A stretch of DNA of 64,000 nt from Pristionchus mayeri (lineage: Eukaryota; Nematoda; Chromadorea; Rhabditida; Neodiplogasteridae). Both the position numbers and the translations under genes were made by a program. Under the pieces are notes generated by a model that was not told the origin of the DNA, did not search any database, and worked only from the letters and a program-made list of their open reading frames with translations. Below are positions 21,412 through 33,500 of this stretch, one piece after another (position 1 is the stretch's first letter; each line of letters opens with the position of its first letter). The DNA lies in contig BTRK01000003.1 in NCBI GenBank assembly GCA_036245805.1, forward strand, positions 1,488,001 through 1,552,000, read 5' to 3'.

Positions 21412-22089
21412 GCCCTTTCCTTCCTCTCCTTAGTTAACAACCTTTCATTCTAGATAATCTATATTCGAGTATTTGTAGCTATTTCGGTGAATAATATGCA
21501 CATACGAGTTCCCTATTTTCAAATTATCCCGATGATTCTTGTTTACAACATTCTATTCTCACCTCTGTCTCTACTGAATTTATGATAAAACAGTCCTCAC
21601 CTAAAAATACCCGAAGCAAGTACGATTCACATAAATTACAGTTTTCTATAAAAATAACCTCGAAAATTGCGAATATTTATTCTAAAATAAATACACAAAA
21701 ATATTGAAACAATGAATGAAAAATCTGACCCACGCGAACTCGTTACCGTCATACATTCCCGAGCAAAATTTGTAAAAAACGCTGTATTTTCGTTATTTTG
21801 AATATTTTGAACTTTTTCTTTGTTGCGCTAGAATCAGCATCGCCGAATCCATAGGTTGGACTCATTGAATAATTTATTTACTGGTTTTATAAAATACCCA
21901 TTGCCCTTGCTAATTATGGGTTCAAATTAAAAATATTTAGAAATAAAATCACTTTGCGATCAAGACCTGAAAAAGTCAGTCCGTGATCACATTGCGAATT
22001 CTTGCTTGGTTACTGTACTTTTCATTTGCTTTCGGTTTTTGTGTTTCACCTATTTTCACCTCGTTTTAGGCTAAACTTATGTTCTCAGA
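21412..22089. other. AT-rich intergenic gap
   Basis: No gene seen. It separates the transposase-like gene from SPOUT1. CTACTGTAGC and TACGGTA-type short motifs, common throughout the window, border it. Confidence 0.5.
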
Positions 22090-25000
22090 ATGAGTTCTCG
22101 AGCTGAGGAGCACGCGCGGAAGCGCGCTCTGCGAAAGCGACTCTTCAAAACGAAGACTGGCGAGGAGGAGAAGACATGGAGACAAAGTCAGTTGTCTTGC
22201 CTCAATTTTCGTTGTGTTCAGTGTCTGTAGCCTAAATTTACCTTAAAATGATGTTTAATGCCTTTTTGACTGCTCTCTTGCTTCGATTTTTTTAAAAATT
22301 ATGTGTGTTTTGGATATTTACATTTAATTTAGAATGGTAGTTTTTGATGAAAATGGAGACAAAGACAGTTTTCTTTCCCAAATTCTTCCTTGTGTTCGTT
22401 CTCTTTTCCCATATTTCTATTTTTAAACTGGTATATTTTCAGGAAAAGATGAGAAGAAGCAGCAGAAGGAGGAGAACATGATCAAGGAGGCCGAGGATTT
22501 CTGGGTTAGTGCTTGTTGTTTCCCATATCAATTGGCTTTCGTCCGAGATTTTGAGCAGTTGTGCACAATTTATGGGCATATGTATTATAAAATAGAAAAT
22601 GTTAGCGGTAGCTTCCTTCGAGAAGGTACTTTTGGATCTAACAATTTTTTTCCGGATTCTTTCAATTTGCAAAAGGGCAATACCGTTGCCTATGTCATCT
22701 TTCGGTCACTCTTTTAAGTCAAAATTCGAATATGATTAATTTAATTACGATATAGCTAGCATCGTACGGCCACTGTTACTCATTCCCACCTCTTTCAGAA
22801 GTCCAAAGTAGACAGTGAGTACGGCTCGCTCTCCGTGGAGGGATCAGGAGCCAAAGCGAGGAAGGTCGACAAAAGTAAGTTGCAAAGTTGCTACACAATG
22901 CTGATTCGGTAGTAAGCAACGTCGAGTCTCACTCAAATAGGACTGCTCGAGTTTTTATTGTTAGACACGCTGCTATTTATTTATATTTATAGTTGTTTAG
23001 TTTGTTTGTATAGTTGTTTGCTCTTTCCATGAAAACCCTACACGTTGAGCATCGGGAAACCCTTTTTATTAGACTAAGGCTAAACTTAAGCCGACGGAAC
23101 AGGGAACGCCTTAGTCTACCTTAGGCTAAGCTTATGCCTAAGTAACCCAAACAAGGCCTTATCCTTACAGGCAAGCACCGTAACTCTAATCATACCGTAA
23201 TTCTAATCTGAACTTTGCTTTTCAGGCAAGCCGTACACGCTAAACATCGCTATTCCCGGCTCGTTCCTGCTCAACGCGCAGAGCGCCGAGCTGCGCACGT
23301 ACATGGCTGGCCAGGTTGGTGTTTATATTTATATATATTTTTCTATTTTTTTAATTGAACTCGGTGAAATAGTGGTGGCCGTTGTGAACAGAGTTTTTAA
23401 CGACTACCTGTGACATTGAATCACGGAGTCAACTAAAAAAACTAGTTCGCAGGTTGCTCGTGTTTAATTAGCCATTTATTGAAAGACATTTTTTTGTTGA
23501 ATTGAACCTTGAACTTCAACGGCCATTCGCGTTTTCCATATTTATATTTATATTTTCTGTACGAGGAGCGAGCCGAATTGGCGATGTACCTGAACTGAGG
23601 TTTTTGCGAATGACTGTGGCTTGGACCCGCGGGGTCGATCCGAGAAATTTGCCATTCTCATTGGGGTCTTACGCAGTATCAGCTTAATCTCACGTTTAAT
23701 CGGTCATTTCATGAAAGGGGTCTTGCATTGGGCACTGGTATAGAAGCCCGGACCAGCCCGTAAAAAGACCTCTCCACAGGCAGGGCAGTCGCCTGGCCTC
23801 CCTCCCAAGAGGGAAGGCTCTGTCCCAGCACTTCCATAAAAGCACAGATCGGGTTACCGATGAAGGCATCAGGGTTCCTATCTTTAGGTTATCATATCAC
23901 TAAAAATAAGAATATATCTGGTCTTAATTAAAAATTAAACGTGAGCAGTCAGTCTAACAGAATCAGCCTAATATATACCGGTACCCCGATCTGGGCTGTT
24001 AGAACAGTGCGGGGATAAATTCTTCTCACCGGGGAAAGAGCATTTGCTGGTGGTCCGGGCTTCTATACCAGTGCCTTGCATTGAATCAAACTCCACTTTT
24101 GCAACGATTTTTAATTACATTTTTTATACGATGCGACGAGGTCGAATTGGTGGATAATCTGAGCAGCATTTTTAGGGAAAGAATGTGACTTCGAATCGCA
24201 GGGTGAATTTTGGAGGAAAAATCATTTGCCGATCGCTCGCACTTTATTAAAGCAAACCTTGTTGGCTGTTTGAGTGTCTGTCGCGTTGCAGGAACTGTTC
24301 GCGTGTTTATGGCCTCTAATTGCCGTCTATTCGCGAAACTAGTTCTCATAGCGCTCACTCTTACTCATCCATTAATTTACAGGCAACTTTCTTGACAATT
24401 GGAAGCTTTCATTGATAAAATGTTCACATTTTTAACGATTTTTTATTTATATTTACCTTAGAATAGATGATGCAGCAGGATTGATGCTGTATCTGAGCAG
24501 AGGTTATAGCGAATGACTGCGAAATCGAATCGCAGGGTCAATTCAAGAAGATTGTTTCTGCTATATTTTTCTTTGCGTCGCTAATAGGAGCTGGATTGGT
24601 GGTGTATCTTCTAATATATTTTGGCGGATTGCTGTGACACTGAATCGCGGGGAAGATTCAAGATAAAATTGTTCTCAAATTTGCCGTTCGTGTTTGCATT
24701 GATTTTTTATTTAAATATTTTCTTCGAAGGGGGTGGAACAAATACCTCGCCTGATGTTTTACCAAATTTCTGTGGCTTCAAATGGCGGGGTCGATTTAAG
24801 AAAAAAATACTACTCAGATTTCACGTAGTTGATTTCCCATTTATTGAAAGGAAACATCGTTAGCGGTTTCAGACATACATTGCAACAACTATAGCGATCG
24901 CAACGCTTTTTCTTTTTTTAATTTCCTTTCAACCGAAAATGGAGCAAAATTGGCTGAATGTCTGAATAGGATTTTTTGGCGGATGACTGTGGCGTCGAAT

Positions 25001-27490
25001 CGCGAGGTCATTTGAATAAAATCCCATCTCAGATCGCTCGCGCGGCCACGCTCTTCCGCGTCTCCGAGGTCATCGTGTACGACGAGAGCGCGAGGATGAC
25101 TGACGAGTGAGTTGTTTCACCTTCTTAGAGTCTTACCAACCTTAGGGCCAGCCTTAGACTTCTTAGGATTACGGTATGAATGAAAGCTCGAGGATGACTG
25201 ACGAGTGAGTTATTCACCTTCTTAAAACCTTACCAACCTTAGGGTCAGGCTTACGCGCCTTAGCTTTGCCTAGGGTTTACGATTTAAGCGCGAGGATGAC
25301 TGAGTGAGTTTGTTTATGATAATTAGGCACCTACTTAAAATCTTACCAACCTTAGGGTCATTTGGGAATTTTTGTATTAATAACATAATTGGCAGACAGC
25401 TGGAGGTGTACTGGGGCGGGCACTGGCACGGCGACGTGCCGCCCGCAGACAACAACATCGAGGCCAACTTCCATCTGGCGAGGATCCTCGAGGTGAGTAG
25501 TGCGCTTCACTATTCAAATTCTACCGTATCCTACCATAACCAAGGGCGAATAAAACTAAATATTATAGAATAATCGAGTCAATACTTCGGGCAAAACCGT
25601 TGAATGAACATGGGAGCGGCAACAATCGTCAGATTCTCTCGATATCGCTCACTCTCGCTCTGTCTGACCGGCGAAAGAGAGTTGGGAATTACGGAAGAAA
25701 AGTAGAAACAGTGAGAGTGATGGATGGGAAAGAGAGTCCATCTTGATGTCCATGGATTAACTGCATAGTCGTTGTAATTCTTGATTTTTTTTCCGTAGTG
25801 AGTAACAAATTGGGAATGTCTGACCGAGTCTATCTAACAAGGAAACACAACGGCTCACATCCACTGGGTTATGAATCAAAATTTGTTCGACTAAATTTAA
25901 CGAGAAAAAGTTAATCGTTGATCACTGGCCTATCAGATTACAGTAGCCTTCTCATTACAGTACCTCGAGTGCCCGCAGTACCTCCGCAGGGCACTCTTCC
26001 TCAAGCAGCGCCCGCTGCAGTACGCAGGTGAGAATATTACCATGGATCAAATAGGCTCCGCCCCCCCTAGACTAGGTCGGATGAGAACTATGACGTCATG
26101 TCGCTTTTAATATATCAAAGGCAGCATGACGTCATAGTTCTAATCCGACGTACTGTGTCCCCTCCCCCATGTTTTCCCTCATGTTTACCTGAAAGTTATC
26201 ACTTATTTGTCATATATTGGAATGAACGTAATGGGCGCACCTCATCTGCCTCATTAGGCCATTTCTGTGCACTGCTAGATATTGTATTTTTTTTTTGATC
26301 GATCCCTGTCATGAACGATGTTTATCCCACGTTACGCAGCTTTGTGCCACTACTGAAGCTCGCAAATGCCAGTTCGACATTCAGAGAGAAAAAATTAATT
26401 TTTCTTCGTAGCTTGAACCTGAATTTCTCGTATATAAAAAGTAAATCACATCTTCAGGTCTGCTGAATCCTCTGGACTCGCAGCACCATCTGAAGGCGCA
26501 CGACCTCAAGCTGCGCTTCCGCGAGGGAGTAATCCTGGACAAGCCGGTGAAGAAGGGCAGAGGACCGCTGGTTGATGTGGGACTGGACAAGGTGAGGAGA
26601 GAAAAAAAGCAACTAACTAACCTCGTTGAGCAGGGATTTATCTTGCCGGGTTGCATGTGCCAGTTACATACCCATTATTGTCTATATTCCGTAAACTGGT
26701 TAGATGAGACTCGTTAGATGCGGTTATAGAGGATATGTTATTCATTATTACTAATTAGGGTAATTTACATTAAAACATTTTAGGAGCTGGAGCTCGAGGA
26801 CGAGACGCCGCTGCCGCCCGGCACGAGGGTCACCGTGGAGATGGGCCCGCCCGAGACGGGTGGGTACTGTAGTTTGGGGTTACTGTAGCGAGTGTGGGAT
26901 ACGGTAGGAGATGTTATTGTTGGGATGCTGAGCCGCAAGAGACTATTGGATACGGTAGTTAGGGGTTTACTGTAGGGGTATGGTATGCGATAGCTTGTTG
27001 CTGTGCGGATCATCCCGTTTCGATGTGGAGCTGGTTGGAGTTATTTGGCAACGTTGTAAAGGCACTATCAAGTGACACGCATGCCGCAAACTAATAACGC
27101 GTGCTTGAATACTGAAACTGCCTGGAGATAATGCTTGTCTAATTGCACAAATTTGAAGCCATCATTTAGCAAACGGGTCTCTAATACTCGATACAAAAGA
27201 TTTGCATGAATTCCGAAACCAAATGGATGATAATTTTTTTATGGAGATTGGCTGTGGATGACTGAGGGTACCCGTTGTAGCTTTTCAAAAGGTGTGCGTG
27301 AATGCTGAAACTGACGGGCCATAAATATTTGTTTTGTGGACCAGCTTCGACTTTCCGATTGATTCCCGATTCGGAATGGCTGTTTGTGATACTGCCGAAA
27401 CTCGCACCCACCTGTTTACAGTCACTGTGTTTCCTTTGAGAATGCACATTGTAGAATAACAACAACAACAACAACAACAATAAGAGTATC

Positions 27491-27525
<35 letters not shown>

Positions 27526-30500
27526 TTGCAGACGGCGCGCGTCGCTACCGCGGCAAGCTGACGAGCGCGCGCAAGGCTGCGGCGGCCACCGGCCAGTACT
27601 GGGGCTACTCGGTGCGGATAGCCAAGCGCATCGGAGAGGTAAATTCGGGGTACCACTCCTTTTGTGAAGAAAATTTGCAATTAGTCGTTGCGACCGCACT
27701 GCAAGAGTTTGAATCTTTTCATTCTCTCGCCGATCAGATTGAGCACGCCTTATCTCGAATTCGGCCATGGTGAGACTTCAACGCCTCTCTATTGCTGGAC
27801 GGCACTAGACCAGATGAGAACTAGGACGTCATGACTTTGATACATCAAAGACGGCATGACGTCATAGTTCTCATCCGACGCGTGGAAATCACGCGTCGTG
27901 AAGACTAGTTTGGAGAATATAATAAATTCCAATAATATGCTTACAATTGGATTTAATATTATTTGCAATTTCTTATTATTATTATTTCTAATTGTCAGGT
28001 GATCGATCACGACAAGTACGACTGCATCATCGGGACGTCGCCGAATGGCGCGAGAGCCGTCGACCTGGAGGTGGACACGGGCAAGCATAGGTGAGTGATG
28101 GGGAGGCGAGCGAGACGCGCCGGGTTCACATAGCAAAATGCACTAAGAAGGCGTCTGCTTTTGGAGAAGGTTGATGCCGTGCAAATGTTGGTCACAATGA
28201 TTTTCTTTTCCACTCATGATTTTGCTGCTTCAGAGTTGTCTCAATACGAGGAGAAAAAATGGTTGGGCAGTGGGGGTGAGTGTGATCATCGTTTACAAAA
28301 ATCAATCAATATCCCTGACTCGAGCTTGGCTTACCATTATAGTATATATATATATATATATATTCTTGCAACATAATAATGCTCTCACTCCCGGCCAAAG
28401 GACTGATTGAACGGTTCAATTTGCAATTTCGGTTCAAATTCAATTTGAACCATTTGAATTTCTCTCCGTGGCTGCATCCTCCTCACCTTTATCTTCCGTG
28501 CTTCAGAGTGATCCTAATATGGGGACGAAAAAAGGATGGCCGATGGATACTATACGACGAAGAAAAAATAGGAATCATAGATTGAAAAGTATGTAGATAT
28601 CGACATGTCAAAAAACGTACCCTCCATTAGCAAACACATATAACTTTCTTCATAACATTATCGGCCCCATTGAATGAATAAATACAAACGTGGTCCCGTT
28701 CTGGGAAAATGCGCCGCAGCTGAGAAAAACCCACCGCAGTCTCGAAATCCGATTTTCACGTTATGATTAGCGGGTACGTTTATTTCACCCGGTGATGAGC
28801 ACAAGGTAAAAATTGATACACCGTTGGATAGAGGACGTCGAGAATAATTAGAATCATCAAAATGCGGCACGTTTTCTCAAAAATAAATAAAATAAAAATT
28901 TTAAACTATTTGCGCAGCATGGCTTTTCGATCTCTGATAGGAATGATTTGTCCAGTTTATTACGGTTTTCGCTCGCGCATTCTGAATCGTCTGTTCCGAA
29001 TTTATTCTTGTCGTGTCTGCTGCCATCCCTCGCTCTCTCTTTCCCTTCGGGCCCGTGATATCATGGGCTAATGAGTAATCGCTATGCTCCGACTATAGCT
29101 GCTCCTTCGATTCCCGTCCGCACTTGACGCTCATTAGCCGACTATAGCATTTCACCTCGCTCTCCGAGGGCAGATACGATCACAACGTGGGCTTTCTATC
29201 AAGCACATGAAATCATAGGCATCTCAGTAGTCCCTGAACGGATACTAACGCTGATTCTGTGCCACTTCCCTCACGCTCATTAGCCGACTATCAATTCACT
29301 CCCCCCTCCTCCTCTCTCTTTGGCGCAGAGTGATTGTTATTCGTACTTGTTATTCAACCTTATGATCTCTAAGTGTGGTCCTTAATGGTTTGGTGGTTTG
29401 GAAATTGTTTTATCCACAAATCCAAACAAGTGAAAACAAGTTATCGGAATACGATCCGTCTTCGCGTGTTCATTCACTGGTACCAGGAGCAGCATACGCA
29501 ACGACGAAAAAATGTGTTTCATCGAAGAAAAGCACAGAGGGCCATGTTTTGTTGCAGCCGAAGTAGCCCTCTTCTTCCTTCTTGCGCTTGTAGTGCAGTA
29601 GGAAGCCGGAAAATAGCACAAGGTATTTTCTTGTTTAGTATTCAGTCGAATTTCGAATTCGCGTTCGACTTCGAATTGCCATCTCCATCCAGTAGGGTTC
29701 GTAATTAAGGTAATCATCTCTTCTTTTCCCACACTCTTCATTCTACACATTCGAACGACCGGTCGTTCGAATGTGTAGAATGAAGAGATGATAATCCGAA
29801 TTACGAACTCCAGTAATCAGCTACCTGGTCGAGGTTGAGAGGAGACGCAGTATCAATCCGCAGAGTGGTATGATGAATGAAATATACCGTCCCAGGATGT
29901 GATAAGGAATTTGATTGAATATAGGTAGTTGATGGATATTTTTGACTCCACGAACTGCGGAGAGTGAGTGCGTGTAGGGCTCTGAATTGATGTTTAATTC
30001 TTATGAATATCACAGAAGTGTTAATAAGGGAGAATGGTAGGGCAGATAGGTGATGAATGGGATATTGTATTGTAGAACAAAAGAAGCGGAGATTATCAAT
30101 TTCGGGTTACTGGTGAGGGGTTCACAAGTCTTGGAAACGTCAATGTGAGAGGTTGTTGGACTGATAATTGAGAAGGATGTAAAATGGGGCGGGTTTCCTA
30201 TCAGGCATGAAATCATGAGGCTTTCAGTAGTCCCTAAACAGAGACTAAATCTGATTCATCCATCCCCTCTCCCCACACTTGACGCTCATTAGCCGACTAT
30301 AGCTTTTCACCCCTCATTCTCGTGCCCTGAATGCAGAGAGATGAGAGAACGTGGACAGCGAGAGAGGAGCCACTCATGAAGGGCCGATCATGGGGCATTG
30401 CTCATACTTTTCTTCAGACTTGTGACTTTGTCGTGGTGCCATTGTTCACTGGGCAATTTGCAACAACGAACTTTATCCACAAATAATAATTATGCTTATA

Positions 30501-33500
30501 ATAATTATTCATTTACTTGAGCAGCAGTTCCTCTACTCTCAACTGGAAACGCATATACGATCGAAACCGAATATTCACGAAGCTGATGGTATCACCATGC
30601 GCCAGTAGTGCAGTGAGGGGCCTGGAAAATGCACAGGTGTTTCCTGGATGATTCATCGGCACGATATGAAATATGACGTCATCTCGCCTTTGGCCTATCA
30701 AAGGCGGCATACCGTAATGGTTTTCATCCGTCGTAATACCGATCCTTCAGTTACCTGAACAATCGCGTTAGAAGAGATGTATGTCTACATTGAGTAGTGG
30801 TTATGGGGAATGAAGAATTCCATTCTGGCTTGATAAGCAATAGTATTGAGTTAGTTGATTGATAATTTGGTTTCACGAATCGTGGAGAGTGAGAGCATGT
30901 AGAGCTCTGAATTGATTTTTCATTATCAAGGGAGTGCTAGAACGAGTATAAAATTTGTGGCAATATGGGGGAATGCAGGATATTTAGCCGGGGGAGGGGG
31001 GGGGGGGGGGGTGAAATGTTGTATGATTGGAAGAGAGAAGTAGAAACCGATTATTGGTAAGTGAATAAAGAGGTTTTGAGGAATCTTGAAAGCACCAAAG
31101 TGAGAGGTTGGATTGAGAGATGAGGAGGCTAGGAATTGGGCGGGGTTTAGACTAGAGAAGATGGTGGATATGATAGTGATAGGAAAGGTAAACTGGTTGA
31201 CAGTATTCGCATGATTAATAAATATAAATGTTTCTATTTCGCGGTTCCGTTCCATGAGGGCAGATATATGAGTTAGTGTTCAAAGAGAGAGTCTAGCACT
31301 GAACACTGCTCTTGCCCCGACTTGAACGATATTCTCGTGATGCTTTTGTGAATCTTTTAACGAAGATATTTTATTCACAAATTCATACAATTAAACGATA
31401 TTACTACTCGAAATAAGGCGATAGTCCTATTAGCGATACAATTTTGAAAATACCAGGCATTCCGTATTCAGATTCGGCACGCACACGAATTGTGGAATTC
31501 CGGTAGTTCTTGGCGTAGGAGTGCGGCAAATGCGAGTATGGATACCCTGGCTATGGCCTTGTGTCTCGAACGCCTGGGGTATCACCATTAGCCACAGTAG
31601 AGTAGGAAGCCTGAAAATGGCATGCCTGACTTTTGAGTGATTAATAAGTGAGATTTTTTGGGTGATATTGCACAGATATGAAGAACGGTGTAAACCTTCT
31701 CATCCGGGCGTGATAAATTACTAATTTGAATTTGTTGGTAGATAGTTTTACTCCACGAACAGTGGAGAGTGAGAGCATGTAGAGCTCTGAATTGATTTTT
31801 TATTATTTACATTATCACAGGGGGAGGGCGTTAATAATATGATGATATAACAGATAAGAGATAAATGATATAGTGTATTGAAGAATATTTGGAAACAGCA
31901 TCGCTGGCGTGTCAAGTGGGTAGAAATTGAGCTATCTTTTAAACGCCAAAGTCGGGGGTTCTTAGAGTGAGTCTTAGAAGGACTTAAAATGGGCGTGTTT
32001 GCTACCAAGCACGAGAAATCATGGGCATTTCAGTAGTTCCTGAACTGAGACTATAGCTGATTCATCTTCCCCACACTTGTCGCTAATTAGCCGACTGTAG
32101 CATTTCACCTCTTGACTTCCTGAGGGCAAAGAGATGAGAGAACAAGGAAAGTGAGAGAGTATCCACTCGTGGAGCGCTGATAACAGGGCATTACTCATAC
32201 TTGTTATTCAGACTTGTACGATGTTTCCCAGGATTCAATTGTTCACAGGGCAATTTGTATAAATGAAAAGAAAAGATTATATCCAGAGATTCATCAAATA
32301 ATACAATATTTTTAATCTAAAAGATCGGCGATACTCCTTTTCGAATTAGCCTATATACAGTTGCTGTATTGCTTTATATTGATAAGCAGCTGCACCAACT
32401 GCAGAATTCTAAGTGTACTTGTTGTATAAATGCGGCAAATAAGAGCATGAAGACATGAAGACCCGAACCATTGCTTTGTGATGGCGAACGCCTGCGGTAT
32501 CACCATGAGTGCAGTAGGAAGCCTGAAAATGGTGTGATTGCTTTTGAGTGATTAATCAGTGATTGCATTGATATATATATAAAAGTGAAATAATCAATAC
32601 CGTCCTTACGTGATACATGAATTAAATTAGTTGATGGATATTTATACTCCACCAGCTGTGGAGGGTGAGGGCATGCAGAGCTCTGAATTGATTTTATTAG
32701 TATTATTTATAGTTTCAAAAAGATGGGAGAGCAAATATAAGCGCGAAATGATTGTTCGGCATGTGTTAGGATATCGTATTATTGAAAACCGTGAGGAAAT
32801 GGAATCGTTGGCGAGTTCGAATGGGGAAGTTGAGCAATATTGAAAGCACCAATGTGAGAGGTTGAGTGAGTCCTGAGAAAAAAATGTAAAAAGGCGGATT
32901 TAATTCACGGGCGTCTCAGTAGTTGCTATGCGCCGACTATAGCTAATTCCCCTCCCATACTTGATGATCATTAGCCGACTATAGCATTTCCTCCCTAGAC
33001 TTCTCGTACCCCGTGGGCAGAGAGATGAGAGAACAAGGAGAGTGAGAGAGTAGCCGAGCAATCGTCTGACTCTCTTCAGTTTGTACGCTCTCTCGTCTGT
33101 CTGACCGGCGAGAGAGCGTGCAAACTGAAGAGAGTCAGACGATTGCTCGAGTAGCCACTAATGGAGCGCTGATCTATTATTTGATATTCAGACTTGGGTA
33201 ATTTTTCTCTGGACTCAATTGTTCACAGGACAATTTGTATAAATGAAAAGTAAAGATTTTATCCAGACATTCATGAAAGAATACAATATTTTTAATCTAA
33301 AAGATCGGCGATACATTTCGCATTAGCTAACAGTAAGGTGCTGTAATCCCATCCATCGAAATTGGCCGGTGCGTGCTTTGCGAAGTTGCAGCAGGGCGCG
33401 ATGAAGCGCTTCTTAGACCATATCTCTGAGCATAGGAAGCTGCAGAGTCCATCAATCCCTGCAGTGAAAAGCCTGCTTTCAGCTGTTTTTTTATGAGTAA

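Noticed and set aside
27181..27768. 195-codon minus-strand ORF
   Set aside because: It overlaps SPOUT1 exon 10 and a trinucleotide microsatellite (poly-Leu run); a shadow frame.
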